From Adenophora triphylla var. japonica (Eukaryota; Streptophyta; Magnoliopsida; Asterales; Campanulaceae), in the NCBI GenBank assembly GCA_022495995.1, contig JAFEMH010000341.1, positions 186,001 to 250,000 on the forward strand: a DNA stretch of 64,000 bases. The letters are read 5' to 3'. The translations under genes and the position numbers were made by a program. Each line of letters opens with the position of its first letter. Position 1 is the stretch's first letter. This document shows positions 1-10,117 of the stretch, in pieces. The notes below the pieces were generated by a model. It was not told the origin of the DNA. It made no database searches and saw only the letters and a program-made list of their open reading frames with translations.

Positions 1-337
1 TCTGAGGAGGTGAGGGCGTTGGAGCCCTGATAGATTGGGATGTTGGGAAGGACTGAAAAGGAGTAGTCCTTGGTAAGGGATCATATGTAGATGGAGGAGG
101 GCATTGGTTGTAAGATGGAGGGGCTGAAATCGTTGTTTTCGGGGTTTCATCTTCCACCATGACCAAAGAACCATTGGCTTCAACTACTATCTGAACCCCA
201 TGACGGCGGAGAGCGTCGATGAGCATGGATTGCTGTTCTTCATGGACCTTACGACTGTTTTCCAAGGCTAGGACTAGCTCTTCCTCTCTAGTCACCGGAT
301 TACCCATACCACCACTGCTTTCTGTCAAATCTGCCAT
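1..337 (-). pseudogene. gag N-terminus of element A (partial)
   Basis: The minus-strand frame opens at the ATG at 335-337 with MADLTESSGGMGNPVTREEE and stays open to the window edge, about 112 codons. The MAxxTE...TREEEL start is the same as in B (31253) and C (63249). A carries about 55 residues after TREEEL, a charged, probably helical stretch, that are absent from both B and C. It is therefore the less deleted version of this gag start. Capsid and nucleocapsid would lie further left, so whether A is intact cannot be judged. Confidence 0.7.
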
Positions 338-780
338 TCTAAACCTCTGAACTGACGAAACTGATGATTCTGACGAACTATCTGAGCCTGAAATTTCCGC
401 ACTGAAAAGCCGTTGATCCGGTATTCTCACCCACTTCTTTCTCGCTGCGGGAAAGGGGATAGGCAAGGTTTAGACTCGGGGGTAGGTGTTTAGGCTGAAG
501 GCTCAAGTAATATGCAATTAAGAATCTTCAAGTTTACTTAAAACAGAGTCTTTTAATTATTTCTATTTGGTTGGAAAAGGTTGCCCTTCTTTTTCGCAAC
601 TACTCTAGATCCTGGATCAGTGGGTTCCGTCACTACGTATATAAGCCCCTCGTTTTCCACCTGTATTTCGACATCCCAGGGTGGACAGCCCCGGGCGAGG
701 GTCCTATAGGGCACGCGGATCCCACCGACCGAGAGAGAAGAACGGTCCTAGGGTCTAGTGGATCATAGGAATTTTTAACG

Positions 781-1250
781 CACGAGCGATGCGGATTATA
801 GTCAATGTCAATGCCGTAAAAGTCAAGTCTTTTTTAGCCTCAACGAAATTTCGACATAGTTTCGCTTACGCGATAGACGTTTTGACTTCGACATTGTCCA
901 AGGAAAATAATAGGCATGGGTTGGACGTTAAAAGTCGAATGACACGGCATCACATTGAGCGTTGTTGCATACTTTGTGCAAGTCAAAGTCAAAGTCAATG
1001 CCGTGGTCAAGATTTTGCCAATTTTGCTTAACGAAATTTCGGCATGGCTTCGCTTGCGCGAGGAATCTTGACTTTTGGCATGGGCTCGGGTTTAACTTTT
1101 ACATACCCCATGCAGGTCAAAGTCAAAGTCAATGCCGGGGTCAAGATTTTGCCAAATTTTGCCTAACGAAATTTCGGCATGGCTTCGCTTGCGCGAGAAA
1201 TCTTGACTTTTGGCATAGGCTCGGGTTTGACTTTTACGGGGGTACACGAT
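781..1250. repeat. Leader tandem repeats with dense TTGAC cores, element A
   Basis: Three imperfect units of roughly 130-170 bp lie between the PBS and gag. Each holds runs of GTCAAAGTCAA, a GCTTCGCTTGCGCGA-like block and a TCTTGACTTTTGGCA-like block. I count 15 TTGAC/GTCAA pentamers in 470 bp, where about one is expected by chance. The same repeat type occurs in the leaders of B (31690-32170) and C (63700-64000). No ORF of note is present. Confidence 0.75.
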
Positions 1251-1977
1251 GAGGCTGTATGACACGGTCTAGACCAAAAATGAACAAAAAAGTCACGGTT
1301 TTAAAAGTGTGACACGGACTAGTGCATTGGTTGACACTGGCTGTATGGGGAGTTTGGGATGATTCCGTGCGCGCCCGGGAGCGTCGTAACACCGTCCGTG
1401 ACTGCAGCTGAACAACCATCCCGGGTTAAAAGGACGTGACTGAAAAAGGGTACAGGATATATAGTGCGCGTAGTGTACGGTCTCCTAAAAAATTCTTTTT
1501 TGAGTTAAAATAGAGATTTTCATCATGTGTTTTAAAAGAATGTTTTTTGGGGACGGGGAAAATGCAACACATAAGCACGTAAATTTTCTGAAACCTGGCC
1601 AGACTCAGGACTGAATAGCCCCAAGCTGCCATGGCTTCCAGATTAACCTCAGAAAAAGTGTCCTGGTGGAACTGCGAATGAAGTCGCCCGGCTTAGATCC
1701 AGGCAGATCAAGTCGTCCGGCTAGACTTAGCAGTTTTCCAGGTTCCAATTTGCTTCATTTCCAGACTGTTTCTCCGGGCATTTTTGGCAACTTTCAGCTT
1801 CAGAATGGCACCTGTTCATTATTCAGAGTATGCACAAACCAAAAAAGAATACAAAGATGCATAAAAAAAAAAAGAAAATCGCACAAGCACAAAAATCGGA
1901 CCCGAGACGGAAGGCTAACCCTCGTAAACGTTTCCAACGCTTCTTATGAGTAAAAGAAGTTTGGAAACATTTACATG

Positions 1978-1995
1978 TCCCCAGCAGAGTCGCCA
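1978..1995 (-). promoter_or_regulatory. Primer-binding site, tRNA-Arg type (element A)
   Basis: The minus strand reads TGGCGACTCTGCTGGGGA, three bases inside the LTR end. This is the Arg-tRNA PBS known for Ogre/Tat elements. The identical sequence sits at 32986-33003 in B. Confidence 0.85.
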
Positions 1996-1998
1996 AAC

Positions 1999-3790
1999 TG
2001 TGAATGTGGCTCCGGGATTGAACCGTTTTTAAGGGTCGACGTTCACCTCAGTTTGAAGAAACTGATTTTATTGAAAAACGGAGTCGCCACGCCATTTTGA
2101 TTTTCTCAAAACTTTGAAAAAAAGGATAAGGGTCCGGAGGTTAAGTTACTCCTTGGGAAGAACGTTTGGCATTCACCCAAGGAGCCTTACAAAAGCAAGT
2201 CTTCCTAGATCCAAAGTTTGTGCTTGTTTGTGTGCTCGTGTGTGTGTGTGATTTGAAAAGAGGAGGGAATATGCCAAGTTTATTTGCCAGACGTATAAAC
2301 CATTTAAGTAGGTTATAGCTCGGGATTCCTTGGATTTGATGTTTTCGGGATTTTGATCTCGTGCTCATTTTGGACTTGTGATCATCATTACGGGACTTTT
2401 CTACCCTCCTGTTAGATTAATCAACCATGGTAGGCGTAAGAACCTTGGTATGTTTTAAACTAACGTTCTTTGGGGATTTAGTCACATGTGATCGAGAGGG
2501 GTCGTCTTTTAAGTCCAAGAACGAGGTTCTTTAGAAAAGGAGGAATCTTTGCCCATCGATTCTACATCTTGAGACGATAAAGATTCGTAGGGACATTTTA
2601 TATTCGTCTCAAGTGATTATCGGAGATGTCAGGACTAAGATCCATCGGATTCTAAAGGGACATAGATTGTGGCATTTTTGTGATGGAAACGATGTAAAGA
2701 TGGAGTCTTTACACCGATCCTCACCATGAAATGCTCCAAGAACCAAGGGACTAGGGGAGAGGAGTATAAAGATTGGATGTTTATACTCATCCTATGTCTT
2801 TTGTGACTTAAAAGGCTTTTTAGACAATCATCGGAGAGAAAGATCCATATCTAGGGACATGGGGAAACGACTTTAAAGTAAAGATTGCATTTTTAATGTA
2901 AATAACACAATGAGCATCATTAAACTAAAGACATAATGTAAAAGGGATGACCTTTATGGCTTTTCCTATGTCCTTTAAGACCTCATAAGGTGGACAATCC
3001 TTGGAAAGCTAGATCAAGGGAAGGGGATGGCATAATATGAATAAAGATTGCATTTTTATGCATAAAAGTAAAGGGACATCACATCATCATGTGGTAGATC
3101 TTCCCTAGAACAAGCCACTTGTGGAATCTTGTTCATCCTTGGGAGAGGATCTCCAATGAATCCTTTATGTAGGGGGAGTGGGAATTTGATGATTACATTG
3201 CAAAGATTGAAACTTTAAGACAATAAATCAATATAAATGACAAATAATAAGAATATAAATGACAAGTAGTAAGTAAAGCAAGATAATATGAGAGTTAATC
3301 AAGGGGAAAGGAAGGAGAGATTACCAATATTGGTTTTCTCTATCTCTCAAGGGGATTTTCCTATTTAGGAATAGATTAGGATGAGATTTGTGTATGAGAG
3401 AGGTGGGTTTTGAGTGATTTAGGTCACTGAAAATTCGTGTTTTAATTTGGGCAGAGTAACAGTGCTGAAATTGTCTTTTAAAATGAATAGATGAGGCCTC
3501 TATTTATAGGCTGCTGTGTGCTTCCTAAAGAAGCCGCCCTACGTGAATCCACGGCAAAATAAGCCGCCCGACGTTATCCTCTGTCGTGTCAGCATGTTTC
3601 TAGATTCATGCAAGGTGGCAGCTAGAGGCTTCTTTCCAGCGAGATCCTGCTTGGAATTCTAATTCCTAGCAGGTCCTTCCTCCCTTGGAAAGTTTGGAAA
3701 AGTACCCAAATTGCCCCTAAACTTTATGAAAGTTTGGGGAATTGCCAGAAAACTTAACCGGAAGGCATGAGCCAGATTTGGGTACTTACA
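1999..3790 (-). repeat. 5' LTR of element A
   Basis: The LTR is 1792 bp, bounded by TGTGAATG and CTTACA. It contains the block AAAACGGAGTCGCCACGCC and the terminal GGCATGAGCCAGATTTGGG that are shared by all Tat LTRs in this window (B, C, D). Confidence 0.88.
3501..3573 (-). promoter_or_regulatory. U3 core promoter of A: TATA box with upstream GC-motif pair
   Basis: The minus strand carries TATAAATA at 3501-3508. Just upstream in transcription direction are two AAGCCGCCC(T/G)ACG-type motifs (3531-3543, 3561-3573, plus-strand reading). The same arrangement occurs in the LTRs of B, C and D. Confidence 0.6.
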
Positions 3791-4213
3791 GTCCTATACT
3801 CAAACAAGACTAAATCTCCTCCTTCGTCAAATGGTGACACAATCCTAAGGCCTGCAATCCAAGCACCAATTGGAGATAGGACGCTTGAGAGCCTCAACGG
3901 GCCAAAAACAACAAGCCACGTTCATAATGGTAAAAGCTCGAATCGAGAAGTGCTAGGTCAGAAACGTCATTTCGATGATTCCAGGATGCCAATGAGCAAA
4001 TTTTTTGATGATTTGGTAAGACAAGGTCTTCTCAAGCCTCTCGAGAATTATCAGTCAAGGAACCCAGGTAACCTTGATAGGACCAAGTTGTGTGAATACC
4101 ACAATCATCATGGTCACACGACCGACAAGTGTCTGACTTTGAAGAAAGAAGTCCAAGGGATGATCGACGAAGGAAAGCTCAAGTGCCCTGGCAGTCCAAC
4201 CAACAAAGAGTAG
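3791..4213 (+). pseudogene. Tat-type gag fragment with zinc knuckle
   Basis: This plus-strand frame begins where element A ends and closes with a stop at 4211-4213. The C-terminal half contains MSKFFDDLVRQGLLKPLE, then CEYHNHHGHTTDKC, a C-x3-H-x4-H-type knuckle, then LKKEVQGMIDEGKLK. This series is characteristic of nucleocapsid in Tat-lineage gag. The upstream part was separated by insertion of A. No protease follows, so it is either a truncated element or a gag-only non-autonomous element. Confidence 0.7.
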
Positions 4214-4873
4214 CTAGGCTAGGGGCTACCTATCCTTAAACAAAATTAAAAGATAAAACAGTCTCTCAGTCAACCTTCGTAGGTTCTAGTGCTTTACTTT
4301 TAATCAAGTCCTCCTTGGACATTGTAGTAAAATGTTTAACTTTCTAAAAGTATTTTTCTTTTCTTGCTAGACTTAAGACATTATTTGCACACCTACATTA
4401 CATTTAATGAAATGGTTTTATTTTATATGATTACTTGCATTGCTCAACAAATAATCTCTCGAAATAATTAATGTTCTGATTAATCGGTGTGAGAAAGTCA
4501 ACTAATGCCCTCCCCATACACTTTCCTTACCTCACAAAGGCCTCCATCAAGCCATACACTTTCCAAATCATGTCCCCACCATCACCTTGACCAAGTCAAC
4601 AACATCGGCAACATCAAGAAACAAAAAAAGGTCACTCAGCATCAAAAGACTGACCCCATGTCAACAACAACCTAGGAGCTTGCCATCGCCCTCATGTGCA
4701 TCAAGAAAGTTCAAGCAGGGGCTTGCCTTCACCCTCATGTGCTTCAAAAAAAAAGCCCAAGCAGGAGCTTCAAAAAAATGAGGCTAAGGATCCAGCACCG
4801 CCAATTAGAAGCTTGACAGATGGGCAAAATCAAAGCTCGAAGAACGAAAGTTGTCGATAACAATGGAGCGGTT
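4214..4873. other. Non-coding, no gene seen
   Basis: This AT-rich stretch lies between the gag fragment and the truncated Athila LTR. The only structure is a short direct duplication at about 4677-4770 (GCTTGCC...CCCTCATGTGC twice). Short open frames here have no recognisable motif. It is probably the 3' untranslated remains of the element that supplied the gag fragment. Confidence 0.5.
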
Positions 4874-6000
4874 AATTAGCAAGGATCCATTAAAGTTCAC
4901 AAATCAACGTACTTTCCATTCAAGGAACATCCCTAGGCCATTGAACTACTCTCGTGATCAATGAGACCTAGTTCCTTTATATGTTTTCGTCAATTGAGAT
5001 TCTCTGCTAGGTACTTCTCTCGATTGGCTGAATCATACAAGTTGGACATCTCCAAAATGTAAGTCATTTTGAGATTGATATAAAGAAATTGTTTAGATGA
5101 AGATAGAAGACAAGACTTTTATATTTAAGATGATGAACAAAAGGCATTTTGAGTTTCCAACCCCAAGAATATGGGAGATTACTCACTGGCCATTATAAGT
5201 AAGCAAGCATAAGCAATAATAAGAGATAAAGAAAAGAAGGACTTATGATTGTAAAAAGAGGATGGCTGGAAATAACTCTTGATATCTATTGCTTCCTTTC
5301 AAAAATACTTCAAGAACAAATGAACACTTGAATCTTCAATAATGTTTGGAACTAATGATAAAGAATTGTATAATGTATTCTAAACTTTGGATATCCTATT
5401 CTATGGTATCTGATTGATCTCTTTAGACTGATTACAAATGCCTATTTATAAATATGGAGGAGACTCTTCAAGGTGGTGCCTTTTAAAGGTGTCTTTTAAT
5501 TCTGCAGACACCATTTGCATGGCTGAGCTAAGAGAGTTGCACGGCCGCTCCCCCTTGGCGCCATAAATGGGTTTGTACTGGTGAAATCGCTTGGCCGCTC
5601 CCGCTTTGGCTGCACGACCGCTCTGGCTAGGTTTGCACGGCCACTCCACAATTTAAGACTCGACCACTCCATGTTTTGGGGGCCAAAATTGGCCTGGAAA
5701 CGGTCATGTGCACGGTCGCTCTTGTGCCACGTGCACGGTCGTGCAGGCTTTATTTTGGCCTGTGTGTTAAAATTGATCTTTCCCTTCCTTGGCTTTGCAC
5801 TTAGATATCCTCAAGCTTCCATTGTTCCATAAAAATACCATAAAACCTGACTAAAAGTTCAATATATACCAAAAAGCGTAAAATCGAAGATATATGGTAA
5901 AGGAAGCTAAAATAAACTAAATGCAACCTAAATGATACTAAAAACTAAGGAAAAGATTGATAAATAAATGGATAAATGACTATGTAATAGTCACTTATCA
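4874..6000 (-). repeat. Truncated 3' LTR of Athila element F
   Basis: It matches 35278-36404 almost base for base, including the terminal CACTTATCA edge, the TATA region (5443-5450) and the GC-motif array (5540-5748). The outer ~395 bp that correspond to 34883-35277 are missing. Confidence 0.85.
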
Positions 6001-6013
6001 AACTTTCTCACAC
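6001..6013 (-). promoter_or_regulatory. Polypurine tract of element F
   Basis: The minus strand reads AGTGTGAGAAAGTT immediately before the 3' LTR start TGATAAGTGA. Position and composition fit a PPT for plus-strand priming. Confidence 0.6.
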
Positions 6014-6374
6014 TAAGCTCTTGCTTGTCCCCAATCAAGATTAGGATGAAGATATGGAGAGGGAGAAAAGAATGCAAAATGACAAAACAATGAGAAGGAC
6101 TCCCTCAGAAAATTTATTGTAGCATGCTTATTACTTTTGAAGATTGCCTCTAACTTTTTATTCATATTTTTCATATCCTTAAAAATTACTAGAAAGAAGT
6201 ATTTAGGGGATATTTAAAAGGAGCAATTTTGAGACAATAAACCAATATAGCATATATAGGAGTTGATCAAGCAAAGCAAATTAGAAGGATGAATCTTGGA
6301 TCATAAGCTTGGTAAAATAAAAAGCTTCACTCTTTAGAGCGATTTTGTGAAAATGACTTTATGGCTTTAAAATG

Positions 6375-6932
6375 TGTTGAGAAAATCACGTTCTTGCGCA
6401 GCGGAATAACGGATCAAGCCTTGAGAATGAATAAATAAGATGCAACACACACGAAAAGTAAATCACACACAAAAGAACACACAAGAATGTTAACCCGGTT
6501 CGTTAAGCGACTACGTCATGGAGGCGCTACCAAGCCAAAATATTCTCACTATAATATTTTCAGATGTTTACAATCACAGCACCAATTTGTTTCTAGGCTA
6601 CCACATGTATTTATAGGATACAAGAAATCAAATCCTAGCAATAAAAGGATTCTTAACTTAAGAAAGTATTCTTCTTCCTTAACAAGTCTTCCCAAAATTA
6701 TTTGTCAAAAGGAATCCCAAATCCAAGAGGAAATCTCGATCAAAATAGGAAGCTGGAATCGAGTCGAATCGTACCAAGCGCGGCCTCCTACGAGCGCGTC
6801 CGCGCTAATATCGAAACTCCGGCTCCTTGCTCGACACTCCAGGCGCGGCCGCCTCGGCCCTCAGACGCGGTCGCGCACATGGTCGAAACGCCTTCTGCGA
6901 AATTCCTTCACGATTTGACTCCAAACCCGACA
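6375..6932 (-). repeat. 3' LTR of copia element G
   Basis: It is 558 bp. The minus-strand TATA box is at 6608-6615. A GC-rich motif array (GCGCGGCC, GCGCGTCCGCGC and similar, 6778-6880) lies upstream of it. Several CAG/CTG sites differ from the right LTR by garbled replacements. Confidence 0.85.
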
Positions 6933-7179
6933 ATCTCCCACACTGAGACAAACCATCCATGATACCTCGTCTTGAAACAAACAAATCTCGGTTTCGGTGG
7001 CCAGCTAATGCGTTGGTAGCGCCCGGCCTCTTGTCTAGTTATCCAAGTGAATTGAGCAACGCTTCAACATAACATGCTGTCGGTTCTACCATGCTCCGAG
7101 CCTTCATTCCGAATGATCCTCCTGCACATCCCCGCTCACTTGCTTGCTAACTATCGATCTGAGCAGCGCGAATCCACGT

Positions 7180-8530
7180 GCCCCACACAATCACAAGCTT
7201 GGAACCTTTGTGTGTTCTTTGCAACCCGTCGCATCATGCTCTAGATCCCAGCTCCCATGTTGACCAAATTGGCTCCGGTCGGCCGACTTCATCACCCAAT
7301 TTTCTATCAACATACCGTTTAGTGAAATTTCTCCCACCATGGCGATCTCGGCCACCACCATTCATCATTGGGATTCGCCTTCGTTTCCCCACCGACTCAT
7401 GTTGCATGTGGTATACAACATATTTTCCACCCCGCCACGAGCCACCAAGCTAGCTCCGCGGTTTATCTTCCATGTCCCACTTGGCAGAAGGTCACCACAC
7501 AACCCTCCTTATCAAGTTGCCTTATGGAAATCAAGTTCCTCTTCAAATCCGAATATGTCGCACGTCACGTAGCCGCAAAACAGTCCATCGTCGTTGCTTT
7601 GACCGAACTACCCCTTTCCAATGACCTTGGGATTATTGTCTCCCAAAACGAACAACCCCAAAATCACTTTCGGAATGTCTTGCTCCATCCTTTCTGCACT
7701 AGTGCACGAATGAAACGTCGAGCCGAATCCAAAACCCACGAATCCGTTGAGCTGCTCCGCCCAAGATTAATGCATCAGCTAACTCTTGACAACATTCAAT
7801 TCCTTCGCTCGCCGGCCGCTTCGGACAACTTCTCCTAAAGTGCCCTTCTCCCCACAATCGTAACAAGTAATCACCTTCTTGCCACTCTTACCCTTTTCAC
7901 CGATATTCAAGGTGCTAGCCCCGATGTCCCTGCCTTACTCTTTCTACGAATTTCTTCGCCAAGAATCACATCAGCGACATCCGCAAACTTCAACTTCACT
8001 TTTCTGTTGAAACGTTAAGCTGCATCGCAGTCGTATCCCAACTTTCCGGTAAAGAAGAAAGTAAAATCAACGCTAGTACCTCATCATCAAGAGTAACGGC
8101 CACGGAAGACGGTTGGGTCGCATAGATTTGAATTCACTTATGTGCTTTGTCGCCGACATGCCCTCTACCATCTTATGTTCAACGGCTTCCTCATCGGATG
8201 AGCCTTGTTCGCCGCCGATGGTGCCTCGTACATGCTCGCCAACATCTACAACATCTCCATGGTAGTCTTCGCCTCCAAAACATTCTTCGCGACATCCTTG
8301 GTCAACGTTTGCCTAGCAAGCCCTAACGCTTTCCGATCCAAGATTTCGAATTTTGCTTCCTCTATGTCATCCGGCTTTTCTTTTAATGGTAGATACAAAT
8401 CCTTGTTCCACAAAACATCCTCGATCCGCGTCTTCCAAAATTGAAATCCGTCCCATCAAACTTTTCGATCAACACCTTATTACCATCCTCCAAAGCTCCC
8501 AAGAAATCCATAGCAAAAGATAACCCAAGC
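7180..8530 (-). pseudogene. Copia gag / protease / pre-integrase remnant
   Basis: Minus-strand frames spell a broken copia polyprotein. At 8383-8530 is NKVLIEKFDGTDFNF, the usual UBN2-type gag start. At 7830-7870 is a CCHC knuckle (CYDCGEKG then HFRRSC) split by a one-base shift. At 7440-7620 are DVRHI and DKEGCVVTF, typical of the region before integrase. RT and integrase are absent. Frameshifts are very dense. Many may be sequence errors, because CAG/CTG sites look corrupted here as in element C. Confidence 0.6.
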
Positions 8531-8565
8531 AATGATTCGACAAAACCAAGAGCTCGATGCCAGCT

Positions 8566-9131
8566 TGTTGAGAAAATCACGTTCTTTAACGCGACGGAAT
8601 AACGGATCAAGCCTTGAGAATGAATAAATAAGATGCAACACACACGAAAAGTAAATCACACACAAAAGAACACAGAAGAATGTTAACCCGGTTCGTTGCA
8701 ACGACAACTACGTCCGGGGGCGCTACAAGCCAAAATATTCTCACTATAATATTTTCAGATGTTTACAATCACAGCACCAATTTGTTTCTAGGCTACCACA
8801 TGTATTTATAGGATACAAGAAATCAAATCCTAGCAATAAAAGGATTCCTAACTTAAGAAAGTATTCTTCTTCCTTAACAAGTCTTCCCAAAAATTCATCA
8901 CAAGGAATCCCAAATCAAGAGGAAATACGATCAAAATAGGAAGCTGAACGATCCCGAGGAATCGTACCAAGCGCGGCCGCCCTCCCTACGAGCGCGTCCG
9001 CGCTAATATCCAGAAACTCCAGCTCCTTGCTCGACACTCCAGCGCGGCCGCTCTGGCCCTCAGCGCGGTCGCGCACATGGTCAGAAACTGCTTCTGCGAA
9101 ATTCCTTCACGATTTGACTCCAAACCCAACA
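8566..9131 (-). repeat. 5' LTR of copia element G
   Basis: It is 566 bp with ends TGTTGAG...CCAACA. The TATA box is at 8803-8810 (minus strand) and the GC-rich array at 8968-9078. It is followed by the AAATG target duplication. Confidence 0.85.
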
Positions 9132-9136
9132 AAATG

Positions 9137-10117
9137 TACAAATAAAAGCATGAACATATATTCACAAATTAGAATTATTCATGGAATTGAGATGCATTTT
9201 GAATCACAAAGGGTGAAAAATGGAGGATGATAGTGGAAAATCTTATCAAGGCTTTAACAATTTATCTTATTTTTATTACGTGTTATATTTTGCAAAAGAC
9301 TTTAAGTAATTTTCGATCCTTTCAAGTAGGAGACATTGTGGCTGCGAACCCCATGTTCCTAATACTTAGATCAAGAATACTTTGGATATTACTTCCATTT
9401 GGCAAGAAAACATCGTCGCAGCGAACGTCGTGCCCCGAGTTACTTAGGAAGTAATAGATTTCTTTTTGCTTTTAAGATTTGGTGACATAGTCACACTTGA
9501 GCAATAAGATAAAATATTTAGCCTTGATTGATTAGTGGAAATGGAAAGATGGGATTTTTATGAAGGGGTGTGATTCAAGGGATGCAAAACAATATGAATA
9601 TTTCTAATAAGGGAATAATCATCAATAATATTGAAATGTACATTTAAAGAAATAATTTTTCAAAAATTTTCACAAGATAAAAACCAAGTGCTTAAAGATG
9701 ATCAATAAGGATTCAATCTAAACAAATAAATGCTTTTCTTGACAAAATCCTATATATTGCTATATTAACTTATGAGGCTTTAATCACTTCCTAAAAATAT
9801 TCCTATATTTTTTTAATTTCTAAGTGTATAGAAAATATGAGAAGAAAGATAAAGGCATTTATTCTAGAGTAAACAAAAAGAATAAGGATTAATAATAGGG
9901 ATCTTCATAGGGATTTTTTTTTAAATACTAAATGCATACATAAAAAGAAAAATGCAACTAAGTTAAATAGAAAAAGAAAAATTTAAACTAGAAAACATGA
10001 AAAATTAAACTAGAAAGCAAGTAAATAAAGATAGATAAATACCCCCCCACACTTGAAATGAACATTGTCCTCAATGTTTCAAGTAAGAATGTCAAATCAA
10101 GGAGGGTAAAGAGAAAC
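9137..10117 (-). other. 3' non-coding region of Athila F
   Basis: This is AT-rich sequence downstream of integrase with no convincing ORF. Near 10041-10055 the minus strand reads CAAGTGTGGGGGGG, an extra polypurine-like tract directly after integrase. Athila elements often carry such a tract there. The env-like ORF that follows in many Athila elements is missing. Confidence 0.55.

Larger units (their letters stand above)
1..3790 (-). mobile_element. Tat/Ogre-lineage LTR retrotransposon A, 5' end only
   Basis: Read on the minus strand this is a 5' LTR (1999-3790), a tRNA-Arg-type primer-binding site (1978-1995), a repeat-rich leader and the first ~110 codons of gag, which run off the left edge. 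The gag start, leader and PBS match the corresponding parts of elements B (31000-33003) and C (63050-64000), but the LTR is a different variant, closest to that of D (43525-45287). The LTR ends TG...CA. The 5 bases after it (GTCCT) would be the target duplication, but the other end lies outside the window. A interrupts a gag fragment at 3791-4213. Confidence 0.85.
6375..9131 (-). mobile_element. Internally deleted Ty1/copia element G
   Basis: Two ~560-bp direct repeats (TGTTGAG...CCGACA/CCAACA) enclose 1.6 kb, flanked by a perfect 5-bp duplication AAATG (6370-6374 and 9132-9136). Beside the left LTR the minus strand reads AGTGTGGGAGATTG, a copia-type PPT. Beside the right LTR it reads TGGCATCGAGCTCTTGG, close to an initiator-Met PBS. 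Transcription is therefore on the minus strand. The interior keeps gag and pre-integrase remnants only, so the element is non-autonomous. It sits in the 3' non-coding region of Athila element F. Confidence 0.85.

Noticed and set aside
571..768. Small ORFs in the Tat leaders of A (571-768) and C (63448-63684)
   Set aside because: They change frame and length between copies, lack recognisable motifs, and lie in the repeat-rich leader.
4587..4781. 64-codon plus-strand ORF rich in Lys/Ser
   Set aside because: It is low complexity, contains a short duplicated segment, and shows no homology pattern.
9227..9454. Hydrophobic 75-codon ORF in the Athila 3' region, possible env remnant
   Set aside because: The AT-rich sequence gives Ile/Leu/Phe-rich translation by chance. 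There is no similarity to the env-like frame in E.
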